Origin: Paragorgia papillata | Lineage: Eukaryota; Cnidaria; Anthozoa; Scleralcyonacea; Coralliidae | Reading direction: 5' to 3' | DNA length: 64,000 nucleotides | NCBI GenBank assembly: GCA_035771165.1 | Contig: JAWNZC010000351.1 | Span: 9,934,001 to 9,998,000 of the forward strand | In this document: positions 57,953-64,000 of the stretch, one piece after another | How the letters are laid out: each line of letters starts with the position of its first letter | Numbering within the stretch: position 1 is the stretch's first letter | Program-made: the position numbers and the translations under genes | The notes under the pieces: model-generated | What the model saw: the letters and a program-made list of their open reading frames with translations, nothing else | The model's database searches: none | What the model was told of the DNA's origin: nothing

Positions 57953-58496
57953 CAGTGCTGTGAGTAACTTCGTTACAAATAACTAGTTACAGTAACTAGT
58001 TACATTTTTAAGTAACTTTAACTGAAACTAGTTACTTTTTCTGAAGAAGTAACTGTAACTATAACTAGTTACTTTTTGAAGAAGTAACTATAACTAGTTA
58101 CTTTTTAAAAGAACTGTAACTAGTTACAATATATGGTTCAAAAATGTGACTAGTATAGTTACTGATATTCAATTGAGGATGTCACTCTTTCTTGATAAAG
58201 GTACATTATGGTACACATTTGACTATTTCTGCTTAGTGACAACTATATTTAGGCATTTAGCTGTAAAACATAATTATGGTGCTGGCATCTAAAAACTAGT
58301 AATTTCTTTGTCGATTCTAGTAACACGGACAAAGGAATGTAACTTTGTAACTAGTTACAAAATTTTTGAAGTAACTTTGTAACTGTAACTAGTTACTTTC
58401 TTTTCATTGTAACTTTTATCGGTAACTAGTTACTTTTCTAACGATGTAACTGTAACTGTAACTAGTTACAAAAATTATGTAACTATTACAGCACTG
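57953..58496. mobile_element. 544-bp hAT-like element built of GTAACTAGTTAC palindromes
   Basis: The ends CAGTGCTGT and ACAGCACTG are inverted, and the 8-bp direct repeat GAGATCTA flanks both sides (57945-57952 and 58497-58504). More than ten copies of TAACTAGTTAC line both arms. No transposase. Confidence 0.92.
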
Positions 58497-58504
58497 GAGA
58501 TCTA

Positions 58505-61059
58505 TGAACTTATCAGTATATCTTTTGCTCTATGCACAAATCATTGCAACCTCAGCATATTCGGAAATAAATTACTTACATATAAACTACTTTAAGGGCC
58601 CGATAATTATTAATTGAACCTTTATTAAGTTAAAAAGTACTTTCCGTAAATTAACAATTAAAACTGAATTTACTTATAAAAAAGCTAATTAATCAGTTCA
58701 AGAAAAGGACTAGGCAATGAATCTCAACTCTATATAGATAATATATTAGTTTATTATACCGTCACAAATAATCATCCAATCAAATGCCTATATATTAGCG
58801 TCACGTGCCAGTCCAATATTTTGCGATGTAAGACAACTACACTGATATATATTGGACAGCAATCTTGGGACAGATAGGTCGCTCAAGGTATATATTTACT
58901 TGTTATATAATTGCACGATTATTTTTTTTGCCGGGTAATAAAACACCTATTGGATTCACCTTCGCCCGATATGGAAAATATTTAAGTCTCGAATTTTAAT
59001 CAATCTACTCAAATATTTTGCCATGTCGGACTTAGATGAATATTATTTATTCATGCGTCGATTTCCTCTGATGTGGCGCGGTTAATAAAATGGTTAGTGA
59101 CCTGCATTAAATGACCTGCTTATATACTACGTCTATAGAATACTACTGATTTTAAGGTTACAGGTTAACTGATCCTAGATGTGGTTAGACCTGGTAATTA
59201 TTTCGATACTAGCAAGGTAAATAACTCTTTACTGCATGGCACCGAGTTAATTAGACAAGTAATATCTTTGGCGTCATGCAATATGCGTTATCCAATGTAT
59301 TGTGATCATCTAGTTCCAGGGCCCACGCTGTTACCTGCATGCAATTCAAACGTAATGAAGCACGTGCATGATTATAATTCATGTCCAACACAACCCAGGT
59401 ACTTTATGTAGGTAGATGTTAAAATGGATGACCCAAAGGGACACGTCCAGTCTTCTCGCGGTTTCTCCACAGCTGATATGTCGTCAAATATGTTTTTCAA
59501 AAAAAGTTAGGCGTTAAGCCAGATTTCTGACTATTGCCGGGCGTGATATTTCTGACTAATGATGATTATATAGGGTATCGAGAAGACTGCTAAAATCTTG
59601 GGACTCACTAAAAAAAAAATTTGAGGACATTTTTTGGAAAAGCAGCGAAAAGAATGGACCGGTCCCTTTTAGTCATCCCTTTTAACCTCGACTCTATGTG
59701 TAGTTCTGTCAGGTCTGAATGGGCTATAATAAGAAACCAGTGAAGCACCTGGCAAACAGTTCATGCCCAAAATCAATTCCTGCGTTCGACCAGTTCATCA
59801 CGAATTCTAGTTGGGGTATGGTTTATGTTAGTAAATATAATGAAGTACATATGTTGGACATTCATTTATAACAAGTTGCCTCATTGACACTGGATATAGC
59901 GTTCACGAAAAAAGTTGGAACACTTGACTTTGCTGTTTTTGACAATTTTCAGTTTCAATTTTCCGACCAAGGAGTTGTTGGCCAGAATTGTAGCACTGGC
60001 TTCAGTGAACGGTTATAGACTTATAGTACGTGCATACTATTTAATTATTCGCCATTTTCACAAATTTCACGTCTGTTGGAATTCCTCCAAACACTCCTAA
60101 TTTTGTATCACTGGCCTCTGATAAAGATTCTGAGAAATGTGACAGTCGCCTGAAGTGTATTTTTCCAGCCTATTTAGTGCCAGCTAGTGCCAGCCTTTGA
60201 CTTCGTAATAGCTAGCGATTGACAAGTCACATTGTCACAAGTCTACAAACAATGTATGTTTTATACATCCATAAAGACAGAAATAAAGCGTTATATTGAA
60301 TTATTTTGCCAAATGCGACCTTCGACGCGAAATGTTTTGATGGACCTGCACGGCATAACTATATATTGCTATAAACTAGACTGCAAATTTCGCCATCTTG
60401 ATATGGCAAACAGGCAAAGGCTGAAAATATTGTTCAACAAACATTAAGAGATTTCATAAGCTGATAAAATCAACTACTGGTTCAAAATGATTTATATTTG
60501 AAAGCAACGAGTTGAGAGTTGCGAGAGATAACCGCGACAGAGATTTGCCAATCTTAGTTATGCAAACGGGCTGATGACAAACAAATACTTGCATGCCTGA
60601 TCAACTTGCAAAACAAAGAGTGTCTCGTCTCTGCTCTCTCGTTTGCTCTTTACATTCTTAGTTCATTTCTCAATTGTTGATACGTCGAAGATTTTCAAAA
60701 ATACTAAAACAGAGTTTAGCAGGAAGTTCTAAATAAGCACGCTCCTACAACGCTAAGACCGAACATGCAACGCTTGTGTTCATTTTAGTAATTATAAATT
60801 CTTAAATCAATCTATCAGATATGTTAAGTGCAATCAAAATAATTGTTGGGTGTAATTTAACGATTTAATTATAGAAAAATGTACATTTTCTTTTCAGGTT
60901 TTATAAAGGAATGATGCCCGAGAAAACAAATAAACTCACCAAACCTCATTACAAGATTTAAAAAAAGATTTCTAAAAGGTATTATGAAACGACATGATCG
61001 TTCGATTGACATGCGAGCCTTAATCGGAGGTGAAAAGGTCAGGAATGCAACTCTTTGTC
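58505..61059. other. Upstream region of the HNMT-like gene; no gene seen
   Basis: AT-rich sequence. At about 59625-59695 a block (GGTCCCTTTTAGTCATCCCTTTTA) matches the interior of the TIR element at 37692-37914. Frames at 59181-60447 lack recognisable content. Leader exons of the HNMT-like gene may lie here. Confidence 0.4.
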
Positions 61060-61077
61060 TGTTTGTTTTTCAACAGT
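61060..61077 (+). other. Splice acceptor of a probable HNMT-like leader exon
   Basis: A pyrimidine-rich tract followed by CAACAG|TCTCTG ends at 61076, 75 bp before the chosen ATG. It suggests that transcription starts further upstream and a 5' exon is spliced on. A second acceptor-like site (TTTTCTTTTCAG) ends near 60898. The reading frame is open between the acceptor and the ATG, so an N-terminal extension cannot be excluded. Confidence 0.5.
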
Positions 61078-61151
61078 CTCTGCTTAAGGTGTTCAAATTA
61101 TCTGAGTGGTTACAAGAGTTTCAAAACCATATTGATAGTCACTTTTCGAAC

Positions 61152-62018
61152 ATGGACAACCTGAACCAACAAGTCGATTATCCAAACTACGTAGAAGAAT
61201 ACTACGATAAATCAACGGAACGCGAAGTGCTGACCGAATGGGTGCTGGACAACACGAGCAAAATAATTGTGTCGGATTTCTCCACTGGCAAGTACTCAAT
61301 CCTCGATGTCGGAACTCCAGATGGAGAGACCGATCTGAAAATTCTGTCGCTCATATGGAGAAATTTGGAACCGGGCACCGCGATCACGTACCGCGTTGTC
61401 AATGCGCAGAACGTCGTCTTGGAAAACTTCAAAACTTTAGTGACTTCAAGCAAGAAACGGGAGTATAAGAAGATGGTCTTCGACTGGCGTGCGGCAACAT
61501 TCAACGACTACGTCAATGGCAAGGCTGGAGAGACGGGCAATTGTAAAATAAACTTAGCGTTGTTTATGCAGAGTATCTATTTCGAAGATGCTGATAGTGC
61601 CTTGCTTGATTGTTACACCAAGGAATTAGATCACAACGGGGTAATTGTTTGCGTGCTGCAAGACGAAACAAACCATGGGATTAAGCTACAAGGCGAGTTA
61701 TCGGGAAAGGATTTTCCGAAGCCGAGCGCAATGAGCCAGGTTACCGGAAAAGACATCACCGCAATTGCCGAGAAGAATGGCTGGAAATGGGAGGTGCACT
61801 CGCCCGAGTATATTCTGGACGTCAGTGGATGTCTCAAAGCAGATTCAACCAAAGGAGATTTGCTGCTGGACAAATTGTTCAATGTCAAAGATGTCAGGAA
61901 GAATTGCTCGCCTGAAGTTCGCGAACAGATCGTGAAGTATCTGGAGAAAGAATCGACTGTAGACGGAGGGTCCCACATCTTCAAAGAGAAGTTGGCCATC
62001 GTTATCATTTATAAATAA
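61152..62018 (+). CDS. Histamine N-methyltransferase-like SAM-dependent methyltransferase
   Basis: 288 aa from the chosen ATG; human HNMT is 292 aa. Members of this family transfer a methyl group from SAM to histamine or related small amines in the cytosol. Seen: KSTERE at 20-25, where E23 aligns with the histamine-binding Glu28 of human HNMT; a Rossmann glycine loop ILDVGTPDGETDLKIL at 50-65 (less glycine-rich than the human GGGAGE); ALFMQSIYF at 136-144 with Q140 matching human Gln143; GDLLLDKLF near 235-243; a C-terminal strand LAIVIIYK. Human Asn283, also a substrate contact, aligns with E279, so the substrate may differ. The frame is open 56 codons upstream, but that part overlaps a splice acceptor, and the ATG at 61152 matches the family start. 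Single coding exon. Confidence 0.85.
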   Translation: MDNLNQQVDYPNYVEEYYDKSTEREVLTEWVLDNTSKIIVSDFSTGKYSILDVGTPDGETDLKILSLIWRNLEPGTAITYRVVNAQNVVLENFKTLVTSSKKREYKKMVFDWRAATFNDYVNGKAGETGNCKINLALFMQSIYFEDADSALLDCYTKELDHNGVIVCVLQDETNHGIKLQGELSGKDFPKPSAMSQVTGKDITAIAEKNGWKWEVHSPEYILDVSGCLKADSTKGDLLLDKLFNVKDVRKNCSPEVREQIVKYLEKESTVDGGSHIFKEKLAIVIIYK

Positions 62019-62192
62019 GATAAACCGCATAACGTGTTATTCCGGAGGTGCGAGTGCATGGAGTCAGCCAGTTAGAGAAGATAGCTAGTAACTGAACTAA
62101 ACCGAAACAACATTGCAATGAATTTGTACAACTAGAATCCGTTCCTTATTTGGCACATGTGATAGGTGTTTATTTTAATAGAGATTTTGAAG

Positions 62193-62198
62193 AATAAA
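62193..62198 (+). terminator. Poly(A) signal of the HNMT-like gene
   Basis: An exact AATAAA, 175 nt after the stop codon, is followed by a GT-rich stretch (AGTGGTCG). It fits a short 3' UTR. Confidence 0.6.
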
Positions 62199-62522
62199 GT
62201 GGTCGTTCACTGGAGTTTAAGTCTGTATATGCATGGACACTGGGATTTTCCTGCATGTATTCGGGTCCAAAAAGCGCTGCTTATATAGCAACAACTGCAG
62301 CAAATGTTTGTAATTTTTATTAAAGTGACAAAAAAGATTAGGCCTGAGGGTATTTATTCAAATTAATTGGGATCATCTCTTAAACTCCTATGATTGGATC
62401 ATCTGTTAAACTTCTATATATTTTCATCTTTAGGATTTCATTTTTAGGAATTTTAGGAGAGATTGCAGAATACCCGGCAACTTTTCAACTTACGCGTTTA
62501 CAGCCACAAATAAGAAGAGAAT

Positions 62523-62802
62523 TACCCTGCGAGCAGAGCCTTCTTTTCCTTATTTCTTCGCTGAGAGAGAGGAAGAAAAGTAGGGTTTCCATTGCGCATG
62601 CATGTCAGTTGCTTGGTTACAATCTCGAACCCAGTCCCAATCAGAGCAGAAAACAAAACGAGAACCGGTTAAACGGGTCTTAAACGGGTTACTTCGTCCT
62701 AAATCTTGGACGAAGCCAAACACGAATAATGCAGCAGAGCCTACTTTCACTTCCTCTCTCTCAGCGAAGAAATAAGGAAAAGAAGGCTCTGCTCGCAGGG
62801 TA
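62523..62802. mobile_element. 280-bp TIR element with 9-bp target duplication
   Basis: TACCCTGCGAGCAGAGCCTT begins about 53-bp TIRs that continue CTTTTCCTTATTTCTTCGCT and GAGAGAGGAAG; the right end is the exact inverse. The direct repeat GAAGAGAAT flanks it (62514-62522 and 62803-62811). The overlapping frames on both strands (62390-62831) are by-products. Confidence 0.93.
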
Positions 62803-63582
62803 GAAGAGAATCTCTTTAAAAACAAATTCAAACATAAAGTATAAAGATGAAATCATACGTATCTCTTGGCGAGCGGAGGCCTTCATCAGCCCTTCATGAA
62901 GGGATTCGCTCGAAACGTCAGTTTTCCGTTACCAAAAACATCGGCAGTTTACCACATTTTCACTTTGCTCTATCTATGACACTGCCTGTACGCAGCACTC
63001 TACTTTTTTACAGCTAGAGTGCAAGCTAGCTATAGACCATAAAAGTGTTATTTGCATTGGCAATTGTTCCTGCATACAGCGGTATACATGCATCCTGCAA
63101 AAATGAAAGGCCCTACACGTTGTCGAATTTTTAAAGCTTGAGGAAAGCATGAAAACAATGAAATTAAACGAATTGCTACTTTAAAAAAGTAACTTGCAAG
63201 TTGCAACATTCGGTAACTCTTTGTGACATGCAGGAAGCCATATAGCGCGGGTGTCGCGACGAGAATTTTAATACTTAGATGGAATATTACGAAACATGAA
63301 GTCGCGGATTAATAAAAATAGAGAAGGCCCTGGGAAGACTGGGAACGATGTTGACAATAAAATTCAAAATGGCGGCCAATTCGGCAATGGAAAGTTTTCA
63401 CATTTCCAAAAATTTGTGGTACACTATGAGCTAAAAATTCCATGTAAATATTTTGAAATGAGTGCAGAGAACACCCAGAGTGAAAATGTTTCTTGTCAAG
63501 TAATGAAACAAAATGTTTTTAAAGGCGTGAGTGAGTACGAAGCGTACGTGTTGTAATTTTGTCATGCATATAATAAATGAGT

Positions 63583-63706
63583 AATCATATGATTTTGCTT
63601 GTACAATTAAGGATTTACACTATTCGTGATATTTGCAATTTTGGAAAAATTTTCAAATATCACTTGTAGTGTAAATCCTTAATTGTACTCGCTATCATAT
63701 GATTAC
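63583..63706. repeat. 124-bp imperfect palindrome
   Basis: GTAATCATATGAT then GTACAATTAAGGATTTACAC are mirrored around a small AT-rich loop at about 63640. Another partial inverted pair (ATTATTGG/CCAATAAT) lies at about 63880-63960 near the window end. The frame 63296-63556 next to it has no known content. Confidence 0.75.
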
Positions 63707-64000
63707 CTATATACAAATTGTTAAATTATTTGACGTTGATGACGTCACTATGGCAAAGCGCGCGAAAATTACAAAATAACAAAATCTTCAAGGAAGTCCC
63801 TTATGCAAGATTAATAGCACGGGACTCTTTGTCAGACTTTTCTTAGTATATATGACTATTTTTTAATGTATAATAAAACAATTATTGGGTTCGGCAGATA
63901 ACATTGACCTCGGTCTGGATAATAGTCTTAATATTATGCTCAGCCTCATCCAATAATCGTTTATTTATTATTATACATTTTTCCAAAACCTTGATAATAA

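Noticed and set aside
61093..62030. Antisense frames across the HNMT-like gene
   Set aside because: Shadow frames of a well-supported coding sequence with family-level similarity.
62390..62831. Two ~95-aa frames on opposite strands
   Set aside because: They span the 280-bp TIR element and its duplication; the frames are generated by the inverted arms.
63296..63556. 86-aa frame starting MKSRINKNREGPG
   Set aside because: Contains the AAAATGGCGGCC word common to repeats here and no family signature; adjacent to a palindrome.

Overview
This is AT-rich animal nuclear DNA. Genes are split by GT-AG introns, and the space between exons is packed with short terminal-inverted-repeat (TIR) elements, fold-back elements and minisatellites. 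The recognisable proteins (a DDX3/PL10 RNA helicase and a histamine N-methyltransferase-like enzyme) together with the repeat style suggest an early-branching metazoan, most likely an anthozoan cnidarian. That placement is inference, because no rRNA or mitochondrial marker is present.

The main gene lies on the minus strand and fills most of the window. I could rebuild a complete DDX3/PL10/belle-type DEAD-box helicase from its ATG at 48667 to its TAA at 14793. It has 17 coding exons that join in phase to 2022 nt (673 aa), with every helicase motif intact. Short introns (90-250 bp) alternate with long ones (up to 9.7 kb). The long introns hold most of the mobile elements. A CRE and an E-box lie just upstream of exon 1.

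The second gene lies on the plus strand at 61152-62018. It is an essentially intronless 288-aa histamine N-methyltransferase-like SAM methyltransferase with a poly(A) signal 175 bp downstream. A splice acceptor just 5' of its ATG suggests an upstream leader exon that I could not place.

Mobile elements are the richest part. Intron 2 of DDX3 holds a 3.7-kb ISL2EU-type element (43681-47415) with a broken THAP/HTH/DDE transposase on one strand and a YqaJ-type nuclease remnant on the other. Upstream of DDX3 is a dead non-LTR reverse transcriptase (about 49985-50575). It contains a 34-bp perfect palindrome flanked by a 9-bp direct duplication. Beyond it is a 2-kb near-perfect palindromic element (51491-53507). 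Both arms of this element carry the start of an integrase-type transposase (zinc ribbon plus HTH). Several non-autonomous elements have clear target duplications: 8 bp (hAT-like) at 38937-39533, 40189-40725 and 57953-58496; 9 bp at 4096-4206, 4635-4805 and 62523-62802.

Tandem arrays include a 1.4-kb GATC-rich array in DDX3 intron 10, a 34-bp array in intron 5, a 20-bp-class array in intron 3 and a 1-kb GTTGTG-rich array at 55.6-56.7 kb. The left 14 kb and the stretch 53.5-61 kb show no convincing genes. A possible last exon of an unknown gene sits at the extreme left (237-480).
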